Shown: positions 1 to 9,097, counted from the first letter of the stretch. The stretch: DNA of 64,000 bases from Marinobacter segnicrescens (GCF_900111555.1 NZ_FOHZ01000005.1:62001-126000); one strand, 5' to 3'. Notes: generated from the sequence alone by a model not told the origin. A program made the numbers and translations.

Positions 1-220
<220 letters not shown>

Positions 221-248
221 TCAACCCTTTGCGCCTCGCGCATAAACG

Positions 249-321
249 AAAAAACCCCGCAGGCCCGGGTTCACTCTCTGGCTCGGCCAGACAGTAAACC
301 GTAAAGCTTTGCGGGGTTTTT
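249..321 (-). terminator. Long-loop terminator-like hairpin after rpmA
   Basis: On the minus strand the arms GCAAAAACCCCGC-side (311-321) and GCGGGGTTTTTT-side (249-260) pair across a loop of about 50 nt, and the hairpin is followed by a T-run. It lies between rpmA and obgE. The unusually long loop could hold further structure, so it may attenuate rather than fully stop transcription into obgE. Confidence 0.55.
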
Positions 322-367
322 GCCAGCCCTGAAATCAGATGATATCAGAGCCGGGCATCACCGCGAC

Positions 368-628
368 TTACGCCGCGGGAACGATGCTGACGAACTTGCG
401 GTTCTGGGGACCCTTGGTCTCGAATTTCACCTGGCCGTCCGCTGTTGCGAACAGGGTGTGATCCTTGCCCAGACCTACATTGGTACCAGCGTGGAAACGA
501 GTACCGCGCTGACGAACAATGATGCTGCCTGCAGATACAGTCTCACCGCCGAAGCGCTTGACGCCAAGTCGTTTCGACTCGGAATCGCGACCGTTACGGG
601 TACTACCTGCTGCCTTTTTATGAGCCAT
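368..628 (-). CDS. rpmA: 50S ribosomal protein L27
   Basis: An 86-residue protein of exactly the normal L27 length, beginning [20 protein letters not shown]; the N-terminal tail reaches the peptidyl transferase centre of the 50S subunit. The start is preceded by a near-consensus AGGAGG about six bases upstream. It lies 36 bp after rplU on the same strand, the standard rplU-rpmA ribosomal operon. The N-terminus begins with the mature sequence, with none of the cleavable leader seen in Firmicutes. Confidence 0.98.
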   Translation of the reverse strand: MAHKKAAGSTRNGRDSESKRLGVKRFGGETVSAGSIIVRQRGTRFHAGTNVGLGKDHTLFATADGQVKFETKGPQNRKFVSIVPAA

Positions 629-664
629 TACCAGCCTCCTCTTTCAGGGGGTGTGTCAAAGGCC

Positions 665-976
665 TCAGCCCTTGATACCCGTGATCTTGACTTCAGTGAA
701 CCACTGACGGTGGCCCTGACGCTTCATATGGTGCTTGCGACGACGGAACTTGATGATCTGAACCTTGTCGTGACGACCGTGGTTAACCACCTCGGCAGTT
801 ACCTTGGCACCATCAACGACCGGCGCACCCACTTTGATGTCGTCGCCGTTACCAATCAGCAGAACGCGATCGAACTCAACGGTACCACCGGTTTCCACTT
901 CCAGCTTTTCCAGCTTGAGTGTTTCGCCTTCCTTCACACGGTGCTGCTTGCCACCGCTAACAATAACTGCGTACAT
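665..976 (-). CDS. rplU: 50S ribosomal protein L21
   Basis: A 103-residue L21, a 23S rRNA-binding protein of the large subunit, starting [15 protein letters not shown] chose the ATG at 976 rather than an in-frame upstream codon because MYAVI is the universal L21 start and a GGAGA ribosome-binding site precedes it. It is the first gene of the rplU-rpmA pair. The divergent neighbour is ispB, an arrangement widely conserved in gammaproteobacteria. The 234-bp gap to ispB should hold both promoters, although I cannot pick out one convincing -35/-10 pair. Confidence 0.98.
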   Translation of the reverse strand: MYAVIVSGGKQHRVKEGETLKLEKLEVETGGTVEFDRVLLIGNGDDIKVGAPVVDGAKVTAEVVNHGRHDKVQIIKFRRRKHHMKRQGHRQWFTEVKITGIKG

Positions 977-1210
977 AGGTACTCTTCTCCGCGATTGACC
1001 CATCCCTGCTCTTATCCACCTGGTTCTAAGGGAAGCGCTTTGGCAACCCTATAGCAGGGAGCGCAGGTTGGGATGAGTTGGGGCGCGTGATTGTACGAAA
1101 ACCGCTGCCTGAACACAAGTCAAGTTGACACTGCTGGCGGCAATACCTAGCATTGCCGCGACCTGCCTGTTTTTCCAGACAAATCACTTTTCAGGGGACC
1201 GGACAGCCGC

Positions 1211-2179
1211 ATGACTGCCCAGCGCATATACGACACCGTCGCGGACGACTTTGCCCGCGTCAATGACCTGATCATCAAGCGGCTTTCCTCAGACGTTCCC
1301 CTGGTGGAAAAGATCGCCCAGTACATTATAGAAAGTGGCGGCAAACGCCTGCGGCCCTTGCTGGTACTGCTTTCCAGCCGGGCCGCCGGCTACCACCACA
1401 ACGATCACCACAAGCTGGCAGCCGTTATCGAGTTCCTCCACACAGCCACCCTTCTCCATGACGATGTGGTCGATACCTCGGACATGCGCCGGGGCCGGAG
1501 CACTGCCAATGCCCGCTGGGGCAATGCGCCGAGCGTACTGGTAGGGGATTTCCTCTACGCCCGTGCATTCGAGATGATGGTGGAGCTGCGCAGTCTGCCC
1601 ATCATGGAAGTACTGTCCCACGCCACCGCTGTAATTGCGGAAGGCGAAGTGCTGCAGCTGATGAACGTGAAAAACCCGGACGTCAGCGAAGAAAAATACA
1701 TGGAAGTCATCCACAACAAGACCGCCATGCTGTTCGAGGCTGCCTCCCACACCGGCGCCCTGCTGGCTGGTGCGAATCCGGAGATGGAACAGGCCCTGAA
1801 AGACTACGGCAAGCACCTGGGACTTGCTTTCCAGCTGGTGGATGACGCCCTGGATTATACCGGCGATGCCGGCGCCATGGGCAAGAACGTCGGCGATGAC
1901 CTGGCCGAAGGCAAGCCAACTCTGCCCCTGATCCACGCCATGGCCAACAGCAGCGAGGAACAGCGCCAGCAGATCCGTAACGCCATCCGCAAGGGTGGCC
2001 TGGACGACTTGCCCCGGATACTCGAGATCGTCAACGACTCAGGGGCCCTGGAATACACCATGGCCCGGGCACGGGAGCAAGCCACCCTGGCAAAGGCCTG
2101 CGTCAAAAAGCTCCCTGGATCCGCACACACAACCGCCCTGGACCTGCTGGCCGACCTCGCCGTTGAGCGGGTGTCCTGA
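1211..2179 (+). CDS. ispB: Octaprenyl diphosphate synthase
   Basis: A trans-polyprenyl diphosphate synthase that extends farnesyl diphosphate with isopentenyl diphosphate to make the ubiquinone side chain. Both aspartate-rich motifs are intact: DDVVD at residues 84-88 followed by an RRG, and DDALD at 211-215. These bind the Mg-diphosphates. The length of 322 residues is normal for IspB. It is divergent from rplU, the conserved context for this gene, which supports IspB rather than the IspA or geranylgeranyl enzymes. The exact chain length of the product (C40 or C45) cannot be read from the sequence. Confidence 0.95.
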   Translation: MTAQRIYDTVADDFARVNDLIIKRLSSDVPLVEKIAQYIIESGGKRLRPLLVLLSSRAAGYHHNDHHKLAAVIEFLHTATLLHDDVVDTSDMRRGRSTANARWGNAPSVLVGDFLYARAFEMMVELRSLPIMEVLSHATAVIAEGEVLQLMNVKNPDVSEEKYMEVIHNKTAMLFEAASHTGALLAGANPEMEQALKDYGKHLGLAFQLVDDALDYTGDAGAMGKNVGDDLAEGKPTLPLIHAMANSSEEQRQQIRNAIRKGGLDDLPRILEIVNDSGALEYTMARAREQATLAKACVKKLPGSAHTTALDLLADLAVERVS

Positions 2180-2232
2180 CTCACACCAATATACCCGGAG
2201 TCAGCCGACATCGCGGGCCCGCACAGGGCCCG

Positions 2233-3489
2233 TCACACCCCGGTAAAATCAAACTCCAGTTCCGGTGTCCGGCCACTGACAATATCCGCCAGCGCAGCAG
2301 CGGAGCCACAGGAATGGGTCCAGCCCAGAGTGCCGTGGCCGGTGTTCAGGTAAAGGTTGCTGACCCGGCTTTTGCCTATGTAGGGCACGTTCGACGGAGT
2401 TGCCGGACGCAGGCCGGTCCAGAACTCTGACTGCCCCCAGTGAGCGGCATCCGGCATGATTTCAGATGCCCGCCGCACGATGGCGTTGCAGCGTACCAGG
2501 TTCAGGTCCCTGTCATAGCCATTGAGTTCGGCGGTACCCGCAACCCGCAAGCGGTTTCCCAGGCGCGAATAGACCAGCTTGTATTCGTCGTCGGTCAGGC
2601 TGACCTGGAAGGCGGCCTCCTCGTCCTTGACCGGCGCAGTAATAGAGTAGCCCTTGGCCGGGTAAATATTGAGGGAAAACCCCAGCTTGCGGGCAAAGTG
2701 GGCACTGTAGCTGCCCATGCTCAGCACGTAGCTGTCCATACGCAGGGTACGGTGGGCCCCCTCCGAATCAATCGTGCCGACGCCCAGGATCCGATCACGG
2801 GTACCCTCAAAGCCCACAACCTCGGTGTCGTAGAGGAACTCGACCCCGGCTGCCTCAGCCTTCGCGGCCAGTGCCTGGGTGAACTTGCGGGCATCCCCGG
2901 ATTCATCCTCCCGGGTGTAGGTGGCTCCGGCGATGCGGTTGCGGATAGGTGCCAGGGCTGGCTCAAGCTCCAGGGCCCGGTCGGCATCGATAACCTGCCG
3001 GTCACACCCCAGGTCCTGCATGATGCGGGTCGGCTCCCGGGCTGCCTCAAACTCTTTCTCGCTGGTGTAGAAGTGCAGGATGCCCTTCTCCAGCTGGTCA
3101 TATTCCAGCCCTAGTTCAGTGCGCAACGCCTGTAGCGTCGACCGGCTGTAGATACCCAGGTTCACCATCTGACGGATGTTCCAGGCGGCCCGACCGGATG
3201 TGCACTGGGTCAGGAACTTGAGCCCCCAGAGCCACTGGGCCGGGTCCATCCTGAGCCGGAACAACAAGGGTGCATCAGGCTGACTGAGCCACTTGAGCAC
3301 CTTCAGGGGGGCTGAAGGATTTGCCCAGGGCTCGGCGTGGGATACAGAAATCTGTCCACCGTTGGCATAGCTGGTTTCCACCCCGGCGCGCCCCTGACGA
3401 TCGACCACCGTCACATCGTGGCCAGCCTGGCGCAAAAACCAGGCCGAAGTGACGCCTACCACACCGGCGCCCATGACCAGTATGTGCAT
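2233..3489 (-). CDS. dadA: D-amino acid dehydrogenase small subunit
   Basis: FAD-dependent dehydrogenase that deaminates D-alanine and other D-amino acids to 2-oxo acids, passing electrons to the respiratory chain at the inner face of the membrane. The N-terminal Rossmann dinucleotide motif (VMGAGVVGVTSAW, residues 5-17) is followed by ETSYANGGQISVSHAEPW, a DadA signature, and the C-terminus carries a conserved TGHGTLGWT. The 418-residue length is close to characterised DadA. No alanine racemase gene (dadX) follows; instead yciH lies upstream on the same strand with a 54-bp gap. A GC-rich hairpin (2214-2232) separates its 3' end from ispB. Related family members act on proline or other substrates, but overall similarity favours DadA. 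Confidence 0.92.
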   Translation of the reverse strand: MHILVMGAGVVGVTSAWFLRQAGHDVTVVDRQGRAGVETSYANGGQISVSHAEPWANPSAPLKVLKWLSQPDAPLLFRLRMDPAQWLWGLKFLTQCTSGRAAWNIRQMVNLGIYSRSTLQALRTELGLEYDQLEKGILHFYTSEKEFEAAREPTRIMQDLGCDRQVIDADRALELEPALAPIRNRIAGATYTREDESGDARKFTQALAAKAEAAGVEFLYDTEVVGFEGTRDRILGVGTIDSEGAHRTLRMDSYVLSMGSYSAHFARKLGFSLNIYPAKGYSITAPVKDEEAAFQVSLTDDEYKLVYSRLGNRLRVAGTAELNGYDRDLNLVRCNAIVRRASEIMPDAAHWGQSEFWTGLRPATPSNVPYIGKSRVSNLYLNTGHGTLGWTHSCGSAAALADIVSGRTPELEFDFTGV

Positions 3490-3543
3490 ATGCGCTCCCC
3501 TGAGTTGTGTGATTACTCAATGAATGACCGGCTGGCGGGCGGC

Positions 3544-3900
3544 TCAGCCACCCACCCGTTTGACCGTCCAGCCTTGCTCTTGCAGGATCGGGACCAGGAC
3601 ATCCCGCTGATCTCCCTGTATTTCGATGGTGTTATCTTTGACAGTGCCGCCGGTACCGCAGCGGGCCTTCAGCTTCTTGGCGAAGGCCTTGAGCTCCGAG
3701 CCGGCCAGCGGGATACCCGTTACGATGGTCACACCCTTGCCCTTGCGGCCCTTGGTTTCCCGGCTGACCCGAACCACGCCATCGCCGGCAGGCGCCGGCT
3801 GCTCTGAACACGTGCAGGCCTCCAGCGGGTTGCGGCAATCGGGGCACATGCGACCCTGTTCTGTGGAATAGACCAGGCCGCCAGACTCTCGCTTCTTCAC
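3544..3900 (-). CDS. yciH: YciH/SUI1 family translation factor
   Basis: A 118-residue bacterial homologue of eukaryotic initiation factor eIF1 (SUI1). The N-terminus carries a four-cysteine cluster (C19, C22, C29, C31) that could bind a metal. The C-terminal two thirds is the SUI1 fold, including RKGKGVTIVTGI and GTGGTVKD. In E. coli the homologue affects the fidelity of start selection but is dispensable. It is followed by dadA and preceded by a lipoprotein gene 11 bp upstream on the same strand, so cotranscription is likely although no functional link is evident. Confidence 0.9.
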   Translation of the reverse strand: MKKRESGGLVYSTEQGRMCPDCRNPLEACTCSEQPAPAGDGVVRVSRETKGRKGKGVTIVTGIPLAGSELKAFAKKLKARCGTGGTVKDNTIEIQGDQRDVLVPILQEQGWTVKRVGG

Positions 3901-3911
3901 ATCAACTCCTG

Positions 3912-4472
3912 TCAGTTGCCGGACTGAGTGTTGCTACCGGGAGGGTACCGGTTAAACATCTCGGCAACCACTTCATCAATCAGTTCCTGGCGGGTTTCCG
4001 GTGACTGGTTTTCGTTCAGGTAGCGTTTGCTCGCGCCGCGCCAGACTACCCGCTCCGTAGTGCTGTCCACCAGCTCTACAATCAGCTGCCCCTCGCGAAC
4101 CTCGCGTACTGGGGGCGCGGTGGCAAGCCCCCAGCCGAAACGGCCGCTGCCGAAACCGAGACCATAGGAAAAACCGGTGGTGTCCAGGCGTTCGACTTCG
4201 TCGATGCGATAACTGACCAGAAGGTCAGCGGTACTGGCATCGACCTGGTTCAGTTCCCGGGACCCCAGCTCCCGGGTGATCGCAGCCTCGACCCGGCTAC
4301 CGTCAAGGGAGGTATACCCTTCACCAGCATTCAGCGTAAAGGCCCAGCTCTGATAACTGGCAAAGGCTGCGTTGCTGTCGTAATCGGTAACCACCTTCGC
4401 CGCGCAGCCGCCGAGCAAAAGGCCAAGCGCCACGAGGGCCAACAGATGCGGAACTCTGGCTAACCGGATCAT
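3912..4472 (-). CDS. DUF4136 lipoprotein
   Basis: A 186-residue predicted lipoprotein. A hydrophobic signal ends in the lipobox LLLGGC with the modified cysteine at residue 23, followed by AAK, so outer-membrane sorting is plausible. The mature part matches the DUF4136 pattern: an early VTDYD..AFASYQSW segment, a central DLLVSYRIDEV strand and a late LIVELVDSTTERVVWRG segment, as seen in uncharacterised lipoproteins of many proteobacteria. The C-terminal tail is polar. No biochemical role is known for the family. The stop lies 11 bp before yciH. Confidence 0.85.
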   Translation of the reverse strand: MIRLARVPHLLALVALGLLLGGCAAKVVTDYDSNAAFASYQSWAFTLNAGEGYTSLDGSRVEAAITRELGSRELNQVDASTADLLVSYRIDEVERLDTTGFSYGLGFGSGRFGWGLATAPPVREVREGQLIVELVDSTTERVVWRGASKRYLNENQSPETRQELIDEVVAEMFNRYPPGSNTQSGN

Positions 4473-4553
4473 AGTGCGCCTCTCCGTTAAGCTGTATTCA
4501 CCATTAATGCATGTTCGCTTCAGTATACGTCAGTGATGGCTGGTCAGTGCTGT

Positions 4554-5168
4554 TTATGCCGGGGGCGTTTCCGTATGGTAATTCAGCTGGTTGGCCTCGC
4601 AGAAGGACACCAGGGCTTCTGCCTCGGTAACCGGCACCATGATGGTGAAGGTGACGCCGTCGCCATAGGTCGGCTCTGACGGATTGGCCCCATGCTGATT
4701 ACACCAGTGCCGTAACGGCTGCTCCATGGCAAAGGGCAGCGACACGACCAGGTTCTCCACGGGCTGGCTCTGCTGCCGGCCAACCTCGGAGAGCACCGAT
4801 TCCGCCGCGCCGGCGTAGGCTCGTACCAGGCCACCCGCACCGAGCTTGATGCCACCGAAATAGCGGATCACGATAACCGCCACATCCCCCATGTCCTTGT
4901 GCTGGATCACGTTGAGGATAGGTTTTCCGGCCGTTCCGGAGGGCTCTCCGTCATCGTTCATGCCGGCCTCGGCCGCTGACCCGGGCGGGCCGACCTGGTA
5001 GGCCCAGCAGACATGCCGGGCATCCGGGTGATCCTGCCAGGCCTGTTCTGCCAGCGCCTTTACCTGTTCGCGGTTTTCCACCGGGGCGACCCGGGCGATA
5101 AAGCGACTCTTCTTGATGACCGTTTCCCGCTCCAGGGGCCCCGCCGGCACCGGATAGTGCCTGCTCAC
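4554..5168 (-). CDS. yigZ: YigZ/IMPACT (UPF0029) family protein
   Basis: A 204-residue member of the YigZ family, related to the eukaryotic IMPACT protein that regulates Gcn2. The N-terminal UPF0029 domain spans roughly residues 15-125 and includes the signature NDDGEPSGTAGKP and VIVIRYFGGIKLGAGGL; a small C-terminal DUF1949 domain covers about 135-200. It begins with GTG, and that start overlaps the TGA of the histidine kinase gene by four bases (GTGA), which suggests translational coupling. The molecular function in bacteria is not settled. Linkage to a two-component system does not by itself imply a shared role. Confidence 0.9.
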   Translation of the reverse strand: MSRHYPVPAGPLERETVIKKSRFIARVAPVENREQVKALAEQAWQDHPDARHVCWAYQVGPPGSAAEAGMNDDGEPSGTAGKPILNVIQHKDMGDVAVIVIRYFGGIKLGAGGLVRAYAGAAESVLSEVGRQQSQPVENLVVSLPFAMEQPLRHWCNQHGANPSEPTYGDGVTFTIMVPVTEAEALVSFCEANQLNYHTETPPA

Positions 5169-6535
5169 AGCCTGCTCCTCCCGAAGCGCTCACCCAGTCC
5201 CGGGTCGTCGGGTCCCGTGAACACTGGCAACCACAGGGTCACTTGCAGACCGCCGCCGTCAACGTTTCGGGCATCGATCCGGCCATCATGGGCCGCAACG
5301 ATGTCCCGGGCGATAGCCAGCCCCAGGCCCCAGCCGCGACCGCTGCGGGCCTTGTCAGCCCGGTAGAAGGGCTCAAACAGGTGGGGCAGCATCTCTTCCG
5401 GGGCACCGGGACCCTGGTCCGTGATGGAGCAACATAACTGGTCGCCCTCCCGAACCAGCCCGATAGTCACAGCCTTGCCCGGCGGCGTGTAATCCAGGGC
5501 GTTCTGCAGAATGTTGTCCAGTCCTCGCCGTAACAGTTCTCCGTTGGCCAGCACCGTCACCTGGTGGCAATCCGGACCCGCCTCGAAGTGGCAGTCGACC
5601 CGCTGATGTTCTGCGTAGTCGGCCGCATCCCGAAGGACATCGTTAATGGCCCTCACGATCTGCACCGGCTCCCGTTCCAGCCCGTCACGACCGCCGGAAA
5701 CCCGGTACAGGGTGAGAATCTGCCCGGTCATTTCGTCCAGCCGTTCGTTCTGCCGCTGGATGCTGTCCAGTAACTCTGGCTCGATGCCGCTGTCGGCGGC
5801 CAGTTCGATGGCCACGCGCTGCCTTGCCAGTGGCGTTCTCAGGTCGTGGGAAATATCCCGCATCAACTGGTTCTGCCGGTCCAACAGTTCGCAAAGACGC
5901 TCAGTCATGGCGTTAAAAGCCCTGGCGGTGAGACCGATCTCATCCCGACGCCGGGCAATCCGGTCGTTTACCCGCAGGCTCAGGTCGCCGGCGGCGATGG
6001 CCTGGGCAGTGCTCTCCATGTGACGCAAGGGACGGGAAACCAGCCTGGCGATCCACCAGCAGGCGAAAGTCAGCAGGATGACCCCCAGGGAGAGCTCAAG
6101 GGTACGGGCTACCGCTGGCGACACCCGCCCCTCCCGATCCGAACGCGGCCATGCCACCAGCCGCTGGGTATCACTCACCTCGACCACGGCCGGCTTGCGA
6201 TGGTACCAGGATCGCATTCGCTCCCTTACTGAATCGGGCAACTGCTCGCTGGCATGATCCACGTCCACCAGCATCAGGTGCAGGTCCATTTCTTCGCCTT
6301 TCGCCCGCAGGTAGCGCCAGAAAGCGCCACGATCGTCGCCCTGGCGCAGGCGGGCCGCTTCAATAGCCACGTCCCTCAGCCCCTCCAGCTGCTCTATGGC
6401 TTCCCGCTCCCGGTCCAGCAACTCCCGGGTCACCAGGTTGCTCAGCGCCACCGCAGCCGCCAGCGCCAGCCAGATCAGCAGGAAAATCCGCCAGAACAGC
6501 GGGAACATTACCGTACGTTTTCCAGAGGTGTTCAA
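5165..6535 (-). CDS. Membrane sensor histidine kinase, CpxA/RstB-like
   Basis: A 456-residue inner-membrane kinase. Transmembrane segments lie near residues 11-33 and 145-165, enclosing a periplasmic sensor of about 110 residues. A HAMP linker follows near 165-220, then the H-box RDISHDLRTPL with phospho-acceptor H230, an N-box (NILQNALDY) and G boxes (DQGPGAPEE, GRGWGLGLAIA). It is encoded 18 bp after its response regulator. The divergent neighbour is a Spy/CpxP-like periplasmic protein, so the pair resembles CpxA-CpxR envelope stress signalling. The sensor domain alone does not prove this, and RstB-type kinases share the architecture. Confidence 0.9.
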   Translation of the reverse strand: MNTSGKRTVMFPLFWRIFLLIWLALAAAVALSNLVTRELLDREREAIEQLEGLRDVAIEAARLRQGDDRGAFWRYLRAKGEEMDLHLMLVDVDHASEQLPDSVRERMRSWYHRKPAVVEVSDTQRLVAWPRSDREGRVSPAVARTLELSLGVILLTFACWWIARLVSRPLRHMESTAQAIAAGDLSLRVNDRIARRRDEIGLTARAFNAMTERLCELLDRQNQLMRDISHDLRTPLARQRVAIELAADSGIEPELLDSIQRQNERLDEMTGQILTLYRVSGGRDGLEREPVQIVRAINDVLRDAADYAEHQRVDCHFEAGPDCHQVTVLANGELLRRGLDNILQNALDYTPPGKAVTIGLVREGDQLCCSITDQGPGAPEEMLPHLFEPFYRADKARSGRGWGLGLAIARDIVAAHDGRIDARNVDGGGLQVTLWLPVFTGPDDPGLGERFGRSRL

Positions 6536-6553
6536 GTTAACTCCTGCGAATCA

Positions 6554-7258
6554 TCAAGTGTCGGAGGGGGCAGGGCCGGTGACACGGTAGCTGTACCCCA
6601 GCCCGCGCACGGTTTCGATACGGGAAGGCTCCTCCGGACCCAGCTTGCGGCGCAGGTTACTGATATGCATATCCAGGGTGCGATCGTATGCAGCGAGGCG
6701 CCGACCCAATGCCCACTGCATCAGGTCTGTCTTGCGAACGACGCTGCCAGCGTGGGCCAGGAGTACCTGCAGTACTTCATATTCCGTGGCGGTCAACTCC
6801 ACCGGGTCGTCACGAAGGTAGACCCGACGCTGCTCCGGCTCTACCCGCAGGTCACCGAAGACCCGGTCGGCATCAACTTCCGCCTGGTGGTCCCAGGCCA
6901 CCCGCCTGAGCACTGCCTGGATCCTGGCCACCAACTCCCGGGGGTTGCAGGGTTTGGGAATGTAGTCATCGGCTCCGACTTCGAAGCCCACAATACGGTC
7001 AGTCTCATCACCCCGGGCGGTGAGCAGGATAACAGGGAGGTGATTACGCGCCCGCAGCTCCCTCAGCACATCAAGGCCGGACATGTCCGGCAGCATGATA
7101 TCGAGCACAACGATGTCGGTCAGCCCCTCGGCCGCCAGGGTCAGGCCATCGCCACCATTGGCCGCTTCCCGTACCTCGAACCCCTGCCCGTTCAGATACC
7201 GGGCCAGAAGCGTACGCAACTCTTCATCGTCTTCAACCAGTAATACCCGGTTCTGCAT
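6554..7258 (-). CDS. OmpR/CpxR-family response regulator
   Basis: A 234-residue regulator with a receiver domain (acidic pocket EDDEE at 9-13, phospho-acceptor D53, conserved K102) and a C-terminal winged helix of the OmpR class with the recognition region YDRTLDMHISNLRRKLG. That last segment is close to CpxR. The start at 7258 (MQNRVLLVEDD) has a GGGAGAG ribosome-binding site and fits the receiver fold; a longer reading would add a non-conserved leader. The cognate kinase is next on the same strand. A pair of TTTAC repeats in the divergent promoter could be its operator. Confidence 0.92.
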   Translation of the reverse strand: MQNRVLLVEDDEELRTLLARYLNGQGFEVREAANGGDGLTLAAEGLTDIVVLDIMLPDMSGLDVLRELRARNHLPVILLTARGDETDRIVGFEVGADDYIPKPCNPRELVARIQAVLRRVAWDHQAEVDADRVFGDLRVEPEQRRVYLRDDPVELTATEYEVLQVLLAHAGSVVRKTDLMQWALGRRLAAYDRTLDMHISNLRRKLGPEEPSRIETVRGLGYSYRVTGPAPSDT

Positions 7259-7333
7259 CGGGCACTCTCCCCATAATGGTGTTGGCAATAACCATATCAG
7301 CACCCACCGGACCGAAGCAGCCCCGGGGCGCTC

Positions 7334-7349
7334 TTTACGGATTTTTTAC
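7334..7349. promoter_or_regulatory. CpxR-box-like direct repeat
   Basis: Two TTTAC units (7334-7338 and 7345-7349) read on the minus strand as GTAAA-N6-GTAAA. The E. coli CpxR consensus is GTAAA-N5-GTAAA, so the spacing is one base longer. The site lies between the divergent response regulator gene and the Spy-like gene, where CpxR would act on both. Assignment is tentative because of the spacing. Confidence 0.4.
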
Positions 7350-7445
7350 CATGATCTGACAGGAACTTACACGCCGCGCCCTATTATGGTCAGCACATGG
7401 GTGCGGGAACAGCCGCACCGCTCGAATGAAAACGGGAGTTCTGCC

Positions 7446-7793
7446 ATGAAAGCACACAAAACAGCCACCACCCTTACCGCTGCCCTAATCTCCGCTGCCT
7501 TGCTCGCCAGCCCGATCGCCTTTGCCGGCGAAAAAGGCAAGGATGACCGTGCCTATGGTGGCAAACGAAACCACGCCGAGATGTGCGAGAAGTTCGAAAG
7601 TGGTGACTGGAAACAGAAGCGCGAGCAATACCGTGAAAAAGCCAATGAGCGCCATGAACAGATGGCCGAACGCCTGCAACTGACCGATGAGCAGCGGGAA
7701 ATCTGGAACGAAATGCGCGACGAACGCCGCCAGAAGCACGATCGCCGCTTCGAGAAGATGAAGGAGCGCTGCGAAAAACCGTCCGAAGAGTGA
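7446..7793 (+). CDS. Spy/CpxP-like periplasmic protein
   Basis: A 115-residue exported protein. The signal peptide ends near residue 27 (ASPIAFAG). The mature part is highly charged and helical, with the LTDEQREIWNEMRDERRQKHD segment that matches the LTxxQ motif of the Spy/CpxP family, all-alpha periplasmic chaperones. The start is preceded by GGGAG. It is transcribed divergently from a CpxR-like regulator, the same arrangement as cpxP and cpxRA, which suggests it is induced by envelope stress and may feed back on the kinase. A strong hairpin follows at 7840-7860. Confidence 0.82.
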   Translation: MKAHKTATTLTAALISAALLASPIAFAGEKGKDDRAYGGKRNHAEMCEKFESGDWKQKREQYREKANERHEQMAERLQLTDEQREIWNEMRDERRQKHDRRFEKMKERCEKPSEE

Positions 7794-7839
7794 TCAACAC
7801 ACACTCCCTGTCGTAAAGTAGGTCAACGTTCCTTGACCC

Positions 7840-7868
7840 GGCCGCCTCCCCGAGGCGGCCATGCTTTT
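7840..7868 (+). terminator. Terminator hairpin after the Spy-like gene
   Basis: Perfect nine-pair stem GGCCGCCTC / GAGGCGGCC (7840-7848 and 7852-7860) with a three-base loop, followed by ATGCTTTT. It lies between the Spy-like gene and the acyltransferase gene. Confidence 0.65.
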
Positions 7869-7879
7869 CAGGCAGACCC

Positions 7880-9046
7880 ATGACCGCACGCCCTGCCCCC
7901 CGTGGCCTCGACATACTGACCGTCAACCGCATTGCCGACATCGGCCATGATGACTGGCAAGCCTTCTCCGGCACCACAGACCCGCTGATCAGCTATCACT
8001 TCCTTGAAGCCCTCGAAACCAGTGGTGCCGTAAGTCGGCAAACCGGCTGGCAACCCTGCCACCTGAAGTTCTACCTTGATGGTCGCTGGGTCGGTGTAGC
8101 GCCTGCCTACCGGAAATATCACTCCATGGGGGAGTACGTCTTCGACTGGGCATGGGCGGACGCCTGGCAACGTCACGGCCTTGCCTACTATCCCAAGTTG
8201 CTTGTCGCCGTGCCGTTCACCCCCTGCCAGGGTCGTCGTCTGCTGATCAGGGAGGACATTCGGAGTCACCTTTCCGCCAGCGAGGTTCACCAGGCGCTGG
8301 ATGCACTGATGCCTGCGCTTGGGGTCCACTCCTGGCACCTGCTGTTTCCGGATGGAACGGACCAGGCCCTGCTGGACAAACCCGGTGCCCTCCACCGCCT
8401 GGGCTGCCAGTTCCACTGGCACAATCGCAGCTACGGCGACTTCGAAGACTTCCTGGCCACGCTCACCTCCCGCAAGCGCAAATCCCTTCGACGGGAGCGT
8501 CGGCAGGTGGCTGAACAGGGCATTGGTTTCCAGCACTGGCCCGGCGACTCGTTACCGGAGGAAGTGCTGGACGACTTTTTCCTTTTCTATAATGCCACCT
8601 ACCTCAAGCGCGGCATGCGTCCGTACCTGAACCGGGAGTTTTTCCGTAACCTGGCCCGTCGCCTGGGCCGGCAGCTTCGTATCATAACGGCAGAGCAGGC
8701 CGGCAAGCGCATTGCCGCCGCGCTCTTTATCATTGGCGACCAGACCCTGTACGGGCGCTACTGGGGCTGCCTGGAAGACTATAACCACCTGCACTTTGAA
8801 ACCTGCTACTACCAGGGCATCGACCTGGCGATCGCCGAGGGATTAGCCCGTTTCGATGCCGGCGCCCAGGGGGAGCACAAGCTGGTTCGCGGCTTTGAGC
8901 CGGTTCTGACCCACTCTTGGCACAACGTTGACCACTCCGGCTTTCGGGACGCAGTCGCGGAGTTCTGTGAGGAAGAAGCCCGGGACGTTCAAAACTATCA
9001 TCATGCCGCCCTGGATGCCCTCCCCTATCGACAGCCCCCGGAATAA
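7880..9046 (+). CDS. FemAB/GNAT-like acyltransferase (DUF482, COG3146)
   Basis: A 388-residue cytosolic protein of the DUF482 family, distantly related to FemAB and GNAT acyltransferases. Characteristic stretches are DPLISYHFLEALE near the N-terminus, EYVFDWAWADA, SSRKR-like KRKSLRRERR in the middle, and YGRYWGC..HLHFETCYYQGIDLAI toward the C-terminus. No signal peptide or membrane segment is visible. Members are often annotated as peptidoglycan-related acyltransferases, but I know of no confirmed substrate. The start at 7880 has a weak ribosome-binding site. The gene stands alone, with a terminator before it and a long non-coding region after it. Confidence 0.85.
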   Translation: MTARPAPRGLDILTVNRIADIGHDDWQAFSGTTDPLISYHFLEALETSGAVSRQTGWQPCHLKFYLDGRWVGVAPAYRKYHSMGEYVFDWAWADAWQRHGLAYYPKLLVAVPFTPCQGRRLLIREDIRSHLSASEVHQALDALMPALGVHSWHLLFPDGTDQALLDKPGALHRLGCQFHWHNRSYGDFEDFLATLTSRKRKSLRRERRQVAEQGIGFQHWPGDSLPEEVLDDFFLFYNATYLKRGMRPYLNREFFRNLARRLGRQLRIITAEQAGKRIAAALFIIGDQTLYGRYWGCLEDYNHLHFETCYYQGIDLAIAEGLARFDAGAQGEHKLVRGFEPVLTHSWHNVDHSGFRDAVAEFCEEEARDVQNYHHAALDALPYRQPPE

Positions 9047-9097
9047 AGAGGCTAATAACGGCCAACAGACACAGCGGCAGACGGCAGCTTACAAGCC

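Noticed and set aside
320..1054. Long plus-strand open frame across rplU and rpmA
   Set aside because: It is antisense to two certain ribosomal protein genes and has no family resemblance.
6254..7243. Long plus-strand open frame of 329 codons over the response regulator and kinase
   Set aside because: Shadow frame of GC-rich coding DNA; the minus-strand products have complete domain motifs.
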